DNA from: Anticarsia gemmatalis
Taxonomy: Eukaryota > Arthropoda > Insecta > Lepidoptera > Erebidae
Direction of reading: 5' to 3'
Assembly (NCBI RefSeq): GCF_050436995.1
Contig: NC_134770.1
Coordinates: forward strand, 250,501-314,500
Length of the DNA stretch: 64,000 nucleotides
Made by a program: the position numbers and the translations under genes. The number at the start of each line of letters is the position of its first letter. Position 1 is the stretch's first letter. Shown piece after piece: positions 24,227-35,429 of this stretch. The notes beneath the pieces were generated by a model. The model saw only the letters and a program-made list of their open reading frames with translations, searched no databases and had not been told where the DNA came from.

Positions 24227-25789
24227 CGTATATTATATGCTACGTCACATTTATGTAAGCATCGAGTTTGTATGAGTCACCTGTTATTTGTATGTTTGTA
24301 AAGTTCAATACGGTAACAGTTATTCATACTTTGGTATGTGCTTACTGCCTTTATAAGAGAGCTTGAATATTAACGAGACACAGTCACTATTGTCACCTTA
24401 CTACTGTGGCAAAAGTAAAAGTGTCAGGTTCGTATCCTGGGGCAAAAAGTTTTTTTCTTTTGTTAAAAATGTATTAATATATTAGCCTCCGTGCTTCAGA
24501 AATCACGTAAATTTAATTGTTTTCCGTCTGACCTTTCACTTTTCCAGTCGGTTTCCTATCTCACCGGGTTATGAGTGTCATATATATTCGAGGAAAATGG
24601 CAGCCATTAAAATATATGCTAACAGAAAATCATTGCTAAAATACAAAAAAACCTGAAATTTCAAAAAGACTTTAAAGAAGTTTTTAAGGTAGCAAGGTCT
24701 GCAACCCGCACTTGACCAGCGAAGTAAACTCTATATTGGGAGTAGACCCATAGCCTCAGTTACATAGAGAGTGCTCATTACGGGAGGATAGCTTAGCCCT
24801 CATTAAGATAGGAATGGGTCAAATAAATGTTGTTTACGTGAACATGGTCGCTTCGACACGGGCCTCTCAGTTCAGCGAATCATACGCGTGTGATACGTGT
24901 GTTAATTGAGTGACGTCATCGTCTTGACCGATAACAAGGTCACACGAAACGTCTATAAGATCTCTGTCATTATTTAGTCGTAGTCTAGTAGTCTATTACT
25001 GTAGTAAAGATGAAGAATGAGTCATTTAGATGAAATTCATTCATTCTGCGATCTGTTGCTCATCTTATACTAGTTACCAGAGTCTACTCTCTAATTCACC
25101 TTTTATTTCTTTCTTGTATTTATTATTTGGAGTGCAGCTTAGTTAACTTATTTTTTATCCATATGTGTAGTAAATATTCTTATGTAAATAAGTAAATGCT
25201 ATTTTTTTTTAAAACTAGTTTATTATGTAATAATAATTTGAGGCGTAAAGTAAGCGATAGCTTATAGCTTTCACCGATCGGTAAACGATAAGTGTGGTTA
25301 AGCAACCAAACGCGCACATTCTGTAGATGGATTGCCGCACAGAACACGGACGATTTGGTCATGTACAGTTAACTTTTGCAAAGAAATATATAAAGGTAAA
25401 GTTTTATATGACAGTATGTCTGTGTGTCAAAATGAATGAAATAAAAGCAGTTTGTACTTACCTTAGACTTGACATTCTTTAGCCTCTACCTACCTACATG
25501 GGAAAAATGCGTTATTTCACGTCAATATAAAGAAGAGGAATTAAAATGCGGAACAGAATCAGTTGGTTATAAAGATCTTTGTCATAAGAACCGGTCGTAC
25601 ATTCATTGATCGCGTGAGTCATATATAACTACCCAGTTCCGACGACTAAGGCGCCCGTTCGTAGAAGTACTATGATTCATACGGCACCTCGACCACATAC
25701 TTGTAATATTTATGTAGTAGGTTTTACGCATGTTATGCCCCTAAAAAAGGCTTTGATAACATTATTTTAGCACATCTTATATGTAAAAT

Positions 25790-25969
25790 TTCAATATCAC
25801 AATGTTAGCTACCTTACTCCTCCGAAACGGCTTGACCGATTCTCATGAAATTTTGTGAGCATACTAAGTAGGTCTGGGAATCGGCCAACATCTATGTTCA
25901 TAGTCCTTGGTGACACTATGTTTTTTTTTTATTTTTTATGACAAAACAACGTTTGCCGGGTCAACTAGT
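25790..25969 (+). mobile_element. Helitron-like element, family 2
   Basis: It holds accttactcctccgaaacgg, cttgaccgattctcatgaaa and gtttgccgggtcaactag, ending in CTAG followed by T. A cleaner copy is nested in a SINE at 43769-43943. The 5' end here is uncertain. Confidence 0.5.
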
Positions 25970-26402
25970 ATTTGTATAACTTTAAGTTTTCCCAAAAGTG
26001 GGTTCTCAATTCGGTTGGTATGTTTCATTTATGTCTATACGCCGATTATTTTGGATCCATTTTATGTTTGATAGATAATCGTTGCCATATTTAAAAAAAT
26101 ACGTATGAAATATATTTTTGCAGTATCTTTTTGATTGACTATGTAGAATTTCAGTTTTGTTGACCAAGAAATATCCCTATTAACTCTTAAATCGAAGCGA
26201 AGAAAAAACCCAATGTCATTATGTCATATCAGGGTATTGACCCCAAGATCTTTCGATTGGCAGTCGCTTGATGATTGAATCACAGCAAGCGTTGTAGAAG
26301 CCAACGCGTAACAACGTAGCTTCCTCGCTCATCTCAGCTATAAGGTTAGCTAATGCCGTACGATTGCTTGCGTCGTGAAAATATATATGTGTATGTGTAT
26401 AT

Positions 26403-26580
26403 GACTGCCTCCGTGGCGCAGTGGTTTAGGTCGCCACGCCCCGATACCACTGCGTCGGGAGGTCGTGGGTTCGCTTTCCACACAGAGCAATAACTTTGTA
26501 CTTTGTGTCCGTTGTTTGCATATTTCTAAAAGTCCCCGCGATACAGGGAAATTTTGAGTGCGGGAGTTGTCTTAAAAAAA
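26403..26580 (+). repeat. SINE-A copy
   Basis: The head gactgcctccgtggcgcagt with box B gggttcgctttccac is followed by a shortened body and the end gtgcgggagttgtctt with an A run. The reading frames just downstream (26585-26825) match no family I know. Confidence 0.7.
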
Positions 26581-27059
26581 TGTTCTAATTTGAAACTAGA
26601 AAGTGTAGGGGAAATTTAGGCAGCGGTGGGGTGAAAGTCGACCGTCTGGATAGTAATTCGGTTCGCAAGAGACATGAAGCGATTTGTGGAACGACTAGCC
26701 ACAAGGTCAAAATCGAACCCTGTAAACCCACTTTAAAATGGTGGATTAAGTGTGGGTTGGAGACTCTACATCCCTTCAAGAACGCCTTTAAACTGATAGA
26801 ACTATTTTATTTTAAATATCCTTGAACAGAATATAAGCAAAGTAACTATATTAAGTAAAACAGGCTACAATTAATTAAAATAAATCTTATTATGTAATTT
26901 TCCTATTGTATTTACGTAATGGTTGTTTTAATTAAATAACATATCAATATGTGGTGAACATCTTTAATTGCTATTCCTAACATATAACTTTTTGTCCTGT
27001 TATTAAATAACATTGAAATAAATCAACTTTAGTATTAATTAATTTGCTCTACATAGGTA

Positions 27060-27470
27060 GGTCGATTTCCTTGTTAGAATGTTCTGTGGAGGAACGAGGT
27101 GATCGTGTTCCTCCAACACAAAGGGAGGATCCTCCGACCAGGCGAAGTGATCATGCCTGGTGGGCCTAGGCTGCCCGACTGTTGTAGTCGGGGACTTGTA
27201 TATATAGTCAGTTGCAGTGCAAACTTCGATAGCGCGATCTAGGACTTGTGACGTCAGTCACACTGCGCGTGGTGGTTGGTTACGCGCTGGTCCCAGTAGA
27301 TGTCGCTGTATGTAGCGAGCCGCTATAGTTCCTTTAAGGCCCTTAACTGCACGACCATGAGTGCAACCACGTGAGCTTGTAGTACATATTTTTTTAAATC
27401 ATTTGATAGTCTAGGTCTTACTAGCGGACTCCGGCAGAATTTCTTCCCCCCACCTGATCCGCAATTCTTC
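27060..27470. other. less AT-rich, promoter-like segment, unclassified
   Basis: This stretch stands out from its AT-rich surroundings. It has a tatatata run and an arthropod-type initiator tcagttgcag at about 27208, but no open frame. It could be a solo LTR or a piece of another retroelement; I could not find matching ends. Flanks to 28131 hold nothing I recognise. Confidence 0.25.
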
Positions 27471-28131
27471 TTCTCATTCAACTATTATCACCATAATTCT
27501 GTCAATTAAGACGAAACTTTAATAGATTATACGCTAAAAGTTTCCTAGTGAATTTCTCTGGCAACTGGTTAAAACTGTATCATAATCCGTATAGTATAGT
27601 GTTTGAGTTTAGTCAGTCAGTCGCATGCACTATATTAAATTATAATATTAAATGCAATATAAATTAATACTAATTGTTGTTAACATTGCCTTCAGCCACG
27701 AGGTTAACCGCATAAAAAGCAAAATAAAGGAAAAATATGTTTCCTTCACGTTTGTCCCCACGGGGTGAAGCCGTGGTCTCTGACATAAGACCTCGCCACT
27801 CGTCAACAAATGAATAACAATTAATTCTTAGTAACGCATTTGTTGGTTCATAATGACTCTGATTTTAGTATATTTGTGACTTCTTAGAAGATTTAGCTAA
27901 AATAAAAACAATTTGTGTTTATGAATGGGTCCTGAAACCACAGTGTTTATGACAATAATGGTTTCTAAAACGTAATAATTATAATTCTTATTGGTTTGTT
28001 AGTTCTAATTCACTGCGCTGTTATAAAATAAACTTTTTTGTCGCGGCTGTCTGTCTGCTTGCGATTATCACAAGTGATCATGTAGTTGTCAATAATAGAT
28101 AGAACGATCAATGACGGAGGTATATAATACA

Positions 28132-28365
28132 CTAGCTGACCCGCGCAACTTCGCTTGCGTCACATGGAATCGTTTTTGTAACACTTTTTGCTCATACTCT
28201 GCTCTTATTGGTTGTAGCGTGATGATATGTAGCCTATAGTCTTCCTCGATAATTGGACTATCTAACACTGAAAGATTTTTTCAAATCGGAATAGTAGTTC
28301 CTGAGATTAGCGCGTTCAAACAAACAAACAAACAAACTCTTCAGCTTTATAATATTAGTATAGAT
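28132..28365 (-). mobile_element. Helitron-like element, family 1
   Basis: It runs on the plus strand from ctagctgacccgcgcaactt to cagctttataatattagtat then agat, a slightly internally deleted copy. Confidence 0.6.
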
Positions 28366-28969
28366 CACAAAATATTTAGTGATATATTTTTATTTTCAAG
28401 GTTGATAATAATTAAATTAAAATACTTATTTAAAGGGTTCCTATACTACAGACATGATTTTATGCCACTTTTATACTACCTTTACTTCATCTGAGTGAAA
28501 GGATGGTCCTGCAAGTAAATTCGGGTGATAAACTATCTGAGTATCGAATTTCCTTATAATCCGTCCAGTCCATTATCGTAAAACGGTAACAGATATACAT
28601 ACATAAGTACATACATATTCACAAACTTTCGCATTTATTAGTAGGATGGTACATAACCCTTTCAGGCTGTTTTTTTTTTATTTACATAACATACCTATCT
28701 ACTTATTTATTATTAAGGTAGGCAAACAAAATTAGTCAACCCATTACGTCACATTGACAAATCGTCTAAACATTTAAAATAACTTCAAATTATTCTCATG
28801 AATGAACAGACAGTCATTGTTATAATCAATTGTGAGTATTGCTCTAACCACAAGATAAGTAACGCGTAAGTCACGGTTAGTCATTCATCTTAACCGTAGT
28901 TAACACGTGGACAAACTTTGTACTCATTTATTAGTCAGATTTAAACAGAATACCCTCAGCTCGCCTTTG

Positions 28970-29135
28970 TGCCGTCGGTACTGTCGAGTATCGAAAATTT
29001 GACATTTAGAATGTACTGCGAAAATATTTCCTTCGACGCCCGTTAGAGGCGCTAATCAGATTTTCATACAAAATTTCTCGACGACAAGCCGGTTGTCGGT
29101 AGTCGATACTAGTAGAGATTCGAGCTACCTGTCAT
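28970..29135. mobile_element. MITE family M1
   Basis: It holds gtcggtactgtcgagtatcg, gacgcccgttagaggcgcta and a right end with ggttgtcggtagtcgatact, in the family order. Confidence 0.6.
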
Positions 29136-29177
29136 TAGTATCAAATTGTTAATGGTCTATGGCTATCACGTAACTAT

Positions 29178-29320
29178 CTCAGTTGACAACTATTTAAAAG
29201 TCACTATGCTGTACATTATGCTGTTTTCTCTCTTAGATTATAGTGATTACCACGTCACGTCAGCGCAGCAATGTACTGAATAGTGACCATCAATTTGACG
29301 TACACTAGTTGTTAACTGAG
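29178..29320. mobile_element. short MITE, related to 1095-1212
   Basis: The left end ctcagttgacaactattt pairs with the right end ctagttgttaactgag. The middle text agcaatgtactgaatagtga matches the 1.1 kb copy. It is followed by a 5S-SINE head fragment (about 29325-29415) and reversed SINE-C text to about 29590. Confidence 0.5.
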
Positions 29321-29591
29321 ATGCGTATACCCCCGCTGGTCGGCTAACGATCAGTGGGTTAAGCAGCCTTAGCGCGTACATTTTTAAGATAGGTGTCCGC
29401 AGTGGTATGTAATATTTACAATAATTGTCCCGTGTAATATGGGGCAAGCCTATTGCCATTATAGTGGACACGGTACAAGACTCCCTAATACTATTGGGGA
29501 ATATTTGAATATAAATTAGAATAGAAATTATATAAGAATATAAATTGCTCGAGGAATCGAACCTCGTTATCAGCAGTTGCATACTGCTAAG

Positions 29592-30371
29592 AGAATAAAG
29601 GCTTTGAACATCTATTTTATTTTCGTAATAAACTAAAGAGAAAATTTAACGAAGAAAACATCCACAATATTTCTTTACCTCTAATAATCCCGGCCTACTA
29701 TATTCAAGTCACATCACTAATTACAACTCATAAACAAGAAACGTGTAAAGAAAATTCTAATTTACTCGTACAGTGTTGCGTGTGTGTAGCGGGAATAATC
29801 CCGGGATTGTGATAAACCCCGGAGTCCGGGAGACAATGCACTATTGTTTTAAAAACCTCGCTTTAGAAGAATAACGGCTGGAAGTGGCTTAAGGGTGGTT
29901 TAGGGTGAAAGTCCTTCATCGTTTCATATTAAAAAATAAAGTCATCTTTTGATGTCTGTTTTTCTGCAATAAACTCAAAATCTACTAAACGGATTATCAT
30001 GCAGTTTTTATAATTAGAGAAAACGATTCCCAAAGAAGGTTTCTATAATTAGTTAAGGTTGTCCGCTAGTAAGACTTTCGAAATACAGAGAATTTTGACA
30101 AAACATCATATGGCATATACTATGCATATATACTAAGCATATATACACTAAGCACTCGCTTCTCACGCAAAAGGTCATGTTTTCGACACCTATTTACACA
30201 CCAATAGTTGCAAACTATTCAACGCACTTCGATCTCCTGAATGAGGGAGGCCAAGTGTGGGTTGGGAACTTTGCATACCCTCAAGAAATGTATTAAACAA
30301 ATTTTAGGCATGCAAGGTTTCATCACGATGTATCTCTTCACCAGTTAAAGCAAATGATAGTTAATATTATC
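29592..30371. other. non-coding 3' flank of the gene cluster
   Basis: No gene is seen. A repeat W remnant lies at about 30235-30290. A minus-strand AATAAA at 30372-30377 is 84 bases past the stop of the first cluster gene and is its likely poly(A) signal. Confidence 0.4.
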
Positions 30372-30460
30372 TTTATTGAGTTATACACTCAAAAACAAGA
30401 GTGCAATAGAAATAAAACACATTATGATATTAAATGTTATTAGAAATCAAAATTCAATAA

Positions 30461-31041
30461 CTATCCACAACCACCCCCACAGCCGCCCCCATTAAATATA
30501 TTTACAAAGTTGCTTATAATCATTAAAATCTTCAACTTTTGTACAGACATCTTCTTGTACAACATATTTGCAGCTGAAACAAGGACTTTTGTGTTAGACC
30601 TATCAATTTTAGAAATTACTTTCTTAACAAGTTTCACTGCTTTTTTGTATTCCGGAGAATTCTTATCTTCTACTCCTTCATTATCAATAATACGGTTCAT
30701 TAACCTCCCTATAGCTCCTGTCACAAAATATAAGGACCTCAATACAGGTACTGTTTCTTTCTTGGTCGCCTTCATCAATTTGGACATTAAAGTCTGTAGT
30801 TTTTTGTTAACTTTCGACGCCTTGGGCGGCTTAGACGGCTTAGACGGCTTCGACGGCTTTGACGGCTTAGACGGCTTTCTTGATTTCAAGTCCAGAAATA
30901 ATGGTTGATTCAAATCTGTTTGTTTAAGATCGGGCTGGTTCTCAAATGCCGTTTGTTTGTAGCCGATGTCAGTCTCATGAGAGACATCTTCTTTGCTTGA
31001 TGCGGAAGTGTATGTTGAACACAGCACGAAGTAGATGACAA
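30461..31041 (-). CDS. secreted Lys/Pro-rich helical protein, Gly-Cys tail (cluster gene 1, exon 2)
   Basis: I do not recognise this family. Exon 2 encodes 192 complete codons plus a split first codon. In order it shows a hydrophobic signal-peptide core ending near CSTYTSAS, an acidic start with EDVSHETDI, and a linker with five KPS triplets. A charged helical region of about 100 residues follows (KKETVPVLRSLYF, MNRIIDNEGVEDK, VSAANMLYKKMSVQKLK), then a tail NIFNGGGCGGGCG. The splice acceptor is atgtttcag before 31041, in phase 1 as in all nine cluster genes. The frame continues to 31099 but only from a GTG, with no in-frame ATG, so a first exon must lie upstream; I could not place it. It is probably secreted. 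Function is unknown; the Cys-rich end could bind metal or form disulfides, which is inference. Confidence 0.75.
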
Positions 31042-31288
31042 CTGAAACATTAATATTATTACCACTGTTTACCAACAGTCTGTATAACTGTAAAAACACG
31101 TAATGTGACGTGTATTGTTTGCCTCTACTCTTTTAAGTTTTCAATTGATGTATAAGGCATAAATATGATTTTATAAAGTTATACGCGTATTAGAAATAAA
31201 TAAAATTGTGATAACGATACCTAGTAGCAGTACTAGTTTTAATGATTCTATGGTGAAAAACGTCGTCTCTGAATCTCGTATCTCAAAA

Positions 31289-31554
31289 TCTATACTAATA
31301 TTATAAAGCTGAAGAGTTTGTTTGTTTGTTTGTTTGTTTGTTTGTTTGAACGCGCTAATCTCAGGAACTACGGGTCCGACTTGAAAAAATCTTTCAGTGT
31401 TAGATAGCCCATTTATCGAGGAAGGTTATAGGCTATATATCATCACGCTACGACCAATAGGAGCAGAGTACCAGTAAAAAATGTTACAAAAACGGGGAAA
31501 AATTTTACCCATTCTCTCTTATGTGACGCAAGCGAAGTTGCGCGTGTCAGCTAG
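31289..31554 (+). mobile_element. Helitron-like element, family 1, complete
   Basis: It begins with TC in tctatactaatattataaag and ends gaagttgcgcgtgtcag then CTAG, between A and T. It lies upstream of cluster gene 1, possibly inside its first intron or promoter. Confidence 0.65.
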
Positions 31555-32022
31555 TGTTGTATAAATGATCTCAACTTAGCTTAGTGGAAGGCTTGTTTAA
31601 GGTTTTATTTTTCACTAATCTGGCTACTGCTAGATACATTTACTGTAATAGTTGCTTTTCCTCGTATGATTATCCTATATGACAAATATCTTAAAATTAC
31701 ACACCACTGGGACACAATACAATGCAGATAAAAATAAACCACAAGATTACATGGTACACACATATTTATTTTACAATAAAATGGCTTACAAGACAAGTAA
31801 AATTGAAATGAAATGATTAAATTTTTGATTATTTGAAAAGACTAATTCCACGACTAGTCTATTACGCATTTGGATACTATGACAAATCGATATTTTTATC
31901 TCGTTACAATAATTGAGAGCGGAGTGGCCACAATCGACGGGGGTGAACGCAACCAACTAATACGCAAAATGAATAAACATTAAAGAACTTCGTCGATAAC
32001 AATATAAATGCAAATAAAAATC

Positions 32023-32633
32023 TTATCCACAACAAAAACCACAGCCACCCCCGCACCCTCCGTTAAATATATTAATACTATTATTAATAATCATGAAGAT
32101 CTTCAACTTCTGTATGGACATCTTTTTGTACAGCATATTCGCGGCCGATACTAAAGTCTCCATATCTTTCGTATCAATGCCATCCACTGCGGTTTTCACA
32201 AGCGCTTCAGATTTCTTATAAGGCTCGGTAAGTTTATCATCTATACCGTCATTTTGAACAATACGTCTCATTAATTTTTCCACCAATTTCGATATAAATA
32301 ACTGCCTTCTCAAAGTAGGAACAGTATCTTTATTTGATTTTCTCGCAAATTGTTTCAGTAGCGGCTCTAATCTCTTATTGATTTTTGACATACTTTTCAA
32401 TTTGGACTTTTTAGATTTTTTCGACTTTTTCGGAGCTCTCATTGAAATACTGGGAATCTTTTTTGTTTCGGCAGTACTGTTGCCTACAGATCGGACTGCT
32501 CGCAAATTTGCTTGTTCTAGAACGTGTGGTTTGTGTTCTGATGTCAATCTTACATCGTTGATGTCAGTCTCATGAGAGACATCTTCATTTGATGCGCACG
32601 AGTATGTTGAACACAGCGCGAAGCAGATGATAA
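32023..32633 (-). CDS. secreted Lys-rich helical protein, Gly-Cys tail (cluster gene 2, exon 2)
   Basis: A paralogue of cluster gene 1, unrecognised family. Exon 2 encodes about 202 residues. The signal core is VIICFALCSTYSCAS, then EDVSHETDI. The linker is basic but not a KPS repeat (APKKSKKSKKSKLKS). The helical domain carries KDTVPTLRRQLF, LMRRIVQNDGIDDK and VSAANMLYKKMSIQKLK, and the tail is NIFNGGCGGGCGFCCG. The acceptor aatgtttcag gives the family phase-1 junction at 32633. Unlike its neighbours, the frame also extends upstream to a genuine ATG at 32694. An unspliced protein of 223 residues starting MLLFQIFGL is therefore possible, but homology of that stretch to the intron ends of genes 1 and 3 favours splicing. 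The first exon was not located. Confidence 0.75.
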
Positions 32634-33176
32634 CTGAAACATTAATATGATTACCGCTGTTTACAGATAACCCGAATATTTGAAATAAAAGCATTTTACA
32701 CCATTACACCTTTCACCCTCTCTCTCTAACTTAAGTAAAGTACTACTAAATGACTTTTGGAAATGTTGTGTGTATTTAAAATGAATTATAATTTGATGTA
32801 ACTGTAAAAAATGTGAGAAAATCTTAAATCTTTGGAGATTTTTATAAACTTTTTGAACATTAAAAAGTGTTATATAAGCCAAGTGTGCTTAGTACTTATG
32901 TAGTGATGAACGGAAGCCGTGATGATGATGATGATGACCATGGTCACAGTCAAATAAAATCACAAAATTTCATTGCATCATAATATATTTACTTATCTAA
33001 CAATACAAGTACACAAGAACGTTTACATAAATAAAAAAAAGTTATAGATATAATTTCATTATATGAAATAATTACAAAAATAATAAACGCTTGCTAAAAA
33101 TACGAATACAATAAAAACCTTGATCAATTTCCATAAATTCCTTAGTTCGAGTATCGAAATGTTACAGTTAACCACG

Positions 33177-33841
33177 TCACCGGCCAATACCACAAGGACC
33201 CCCACCCCCGCACCCTCCACCAAATATGTTTATATTATTGCTAAGAATCATGAAAATGGTCAACTTTTGCACGGTCATATTTTTGTATATCGTATTTGCC
33301 GCTTGAACCAGTCGTTTAGTATTAAATATTTTAAGTGCACCGAGAATTTTTCTTACGATTTTTTGTACCGTTGATGAGGCCTTATCACTCAAACCTTCAT
33401 TTTCAACCATGCGTTTCAACAACCTTTCTACTTGCTGTGTACAAAACAACATATAATTTACAACGGGAATCAGTGCCTTCTTTGTCACTTTCGCAAATTT
33501 AACCATCAGCGGCGCTAATTTTTTAAGTATTTTAGACAGGTCACACGGCTTGGCCGGCTTACACGGCCTATTCGGCTTACACGGCTTGGCTGGCCTGCAT
33601 GGGGGTGGCTTAATGATGACACAGAGCTTGCAAGGTTTGGACTTAGACGGTTTTCTTGATCTCAAGCTTGAATTATTGAATTTTCCTTGGTTTGTATTAT
33701 TGTCAATTAGTCGAGTAGTGTTGAAACCTGCTTGGTTGAGAACGTATGGGTCGTCTGTGACATAGTTGGTGCCAACGTCTTCAGATACATCTTCATGGTT
33801 TGATGCGCTTGAATATGCACACAGCACGAGGCAGACGATAA
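33177..33841 (-). CDS. secreted protein with Cys-Pro-Lys linker and Gly-Cys tail (cluster gene 3, exon 2)
   Basis: A paralogue, unrecognised family. Exon 2 encodes about 220 residues. The signal core is VIVCLVLCAYSSAS, then HEDVSEDVG. The linker differs from its neighbours: six cysteines sit in a Pro/Lys-rich stretch with units such as KPCKPNRPCKPAKPC. The helical domain has KKALIPVVNYMLF, RLLKRMVENEGLSDK and VQAANTIYKNMTVQKLT. The tail is NIFGGGCGGGGPCGIGR. The acceptor tgatttttcag at 33841 is phase 1. The frame extends to 33890 only from GTG, so a separate first exon is needed and was not found. With the tail this protein would have more than eight cysteines in its mature part, suggesting cross-linking or metal binding (inference). 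Confidence 0.75.
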
Positions 33842-34530
33842 CTGAAAAATCATTACCACTATTTACACATAGCACGAATATTCGAGACACAAGTATGATA
33901 CGTCACGTGTTTCTTCAAAGTCAAAGTCAAAGTCATGACCTATTGAGAATGTACCTTAATTAATTTTCATTCTCAATAATTTGTATATTAATTGAATTGA
34001 TATGTTATATGTATAATCTTGAAGAATATTGTTTTGTTCCTGTTAATGAGATATTTCTTGAACTAATTATTGTATGTCCTACGGGCGGGACATAGCTGTT
34101 CACTTCTGACACTAGGCGACGAGGTTTCAATCATAAGTAATGCAACAAACAAGTGAATTTATTTTAAGAGATATGTGTGTTAAGTTAGGAGACTACAACC
34201 TTTAAAAATCTTCTTTAAGTATATAGTGTCACGCTGGTTAAATAATAAATGCTTATGTAGTCGTCAAGATAAATCATAAGATATTATTGTATTATAATAT
34301 ATTTATTTATCAAACAATATAATGCATACACTACAAGTACACTTACATACATACAAAAAACTTTAGCTATAGACACAATTTATTTATAAATTATCAATAT
34401 ATAAAATATCAAATATTTGGCAAAGTAACAAAAAATATATGCGATAACTTCAAGTTCAAATACAAAGAAGATAAAAATTAATTTACATAAAATTATAAAA
34501 AAATTAAGTTCAAGTATTGAAATGATATGG

Positions 34531-35177
34531 TTATCCACAACACCCTCCCATCCCCCCGCAACCTCCCCCGCACCCTCCTCCGTTAAATATATTTATGCTA
34601 TTGTTAATAATCATGAAAATCTTCAACTTTTGTATAGAACTCTTCTTAAAACACATATTTGCAGCCGAAACCAGGCTCTTTTTGTCGTATGTTTTAAGTT
34701 CATCGATAATTTTATTAACCATATTTTGTGCTTGCTGGGAGCCCTGATCACTTAAACCCTCATTTGCAATGATACGTTTCAACAATCTGTCAATGATTCC
34801 TGTGATGTATAATAAATAGTTCAAAATGCGATCTGTTTTTTTCTTTGTAACTCTCGCAAATTTCCTGAGTAGCGGCTTTAACTTTTTATATGTGAACGTC
34901 TCTTTAATCGGCTTGGACGGCTTAGACGGCTTAGACGGCTTCGACGGCTTGGAAGGTTTAGGCCTTTTTTTTGATTTTAAGATTGAATCATTAGGTAATT
35001 TTCCAGCATAGTTAATATTTTTGTCTACGTGTTGAATAGCCCCAAAATCGGCTTGATCAAGATGGGGTGGCTTGTGTTCTGAAGCCGAACTGAAATAGTT
35101 GATGCCGGCTTCCCGAGAGACATCTCCATCGCTTGTTACACTTGAGTATGTTGAACACAGCACGAAGCAGATGATAA
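34531..35177 (-). CDS. secreted Lys/Pro-rich helical protein, Gly-Cys tail (cluster gene 4, exon 2)
   Basis: A paralogue, unrecognised family. Exon 2 encodes about 214 residues. The signal core is VIICFVLCSTYSS, then GDVSREAGI. The linker has KSKKRPKPSK with five KPS triplets. The helical domain has KKKTDRILNYLLY, RLLKRIIANEGLSDQ and VSAANMCFKKSSIQKLK. The tail is NIFNGGGCGGGCG followed by GMGGCCG, the longest Cys tail of the set. The acceptor aattttccag at 35177 is phase 1. The longer open frame to 35337 starts at TTG and reads through a SINE tail at 35212-35260, so it is intron, not coding. The first exon was not located in the upstream DNA to about 36.5 kb. Confidence 0.75.
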
Positions 35178-35211
35178 CTGGAAAATTTAAATCGTTCACC
35201 ACTGGTGTTTG

Positions 35212-35260
35212 GAAGAGAGTGAGACTGGAAGCCGACTCCAACATAGTTGTGAAGAATAAA
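35212..35260 (+). repeat. S5b SINE tail inside the intron of cluster gene 4
   Basis: The text gagactggaagccgactcca then acatagtt matches the 3' end of the S5b SINE at 16449-16804. Its presence shows that the open frame upstream of 35177 is not coding. Confidence 0.55.
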
Positions 35261-35429
35261 AAGAAAGTTACAGGTAGGCTGATGATGACCACTGTTTTTT
35301 TAAAAACCCATATAATTGCAGTCGAGGCATGTAGCAAAATAAAAGAACCTAGTCTATGTGTAGCTTTAATATCAAATTTATCAGACGTAGTAATTTTATT
35401 TGGGATTCCATGTATTCATAACATCCATA

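Noticed and set aside
26403..26480. Possible tRNA gene
   Set aside because: A and B box-like text is present, but the acceptor stem does not close and it continues into a SINE body. The other tRNA-like heads in the window were rejected for the same reason.
35178..35337. N-terminal extension of cluster gene 4 with hydrophobic text
   Set aside because: It starts at TTG, contains a SINE tail, and precedes a splice acceptor that matches the other eight genes. It is read as intron.
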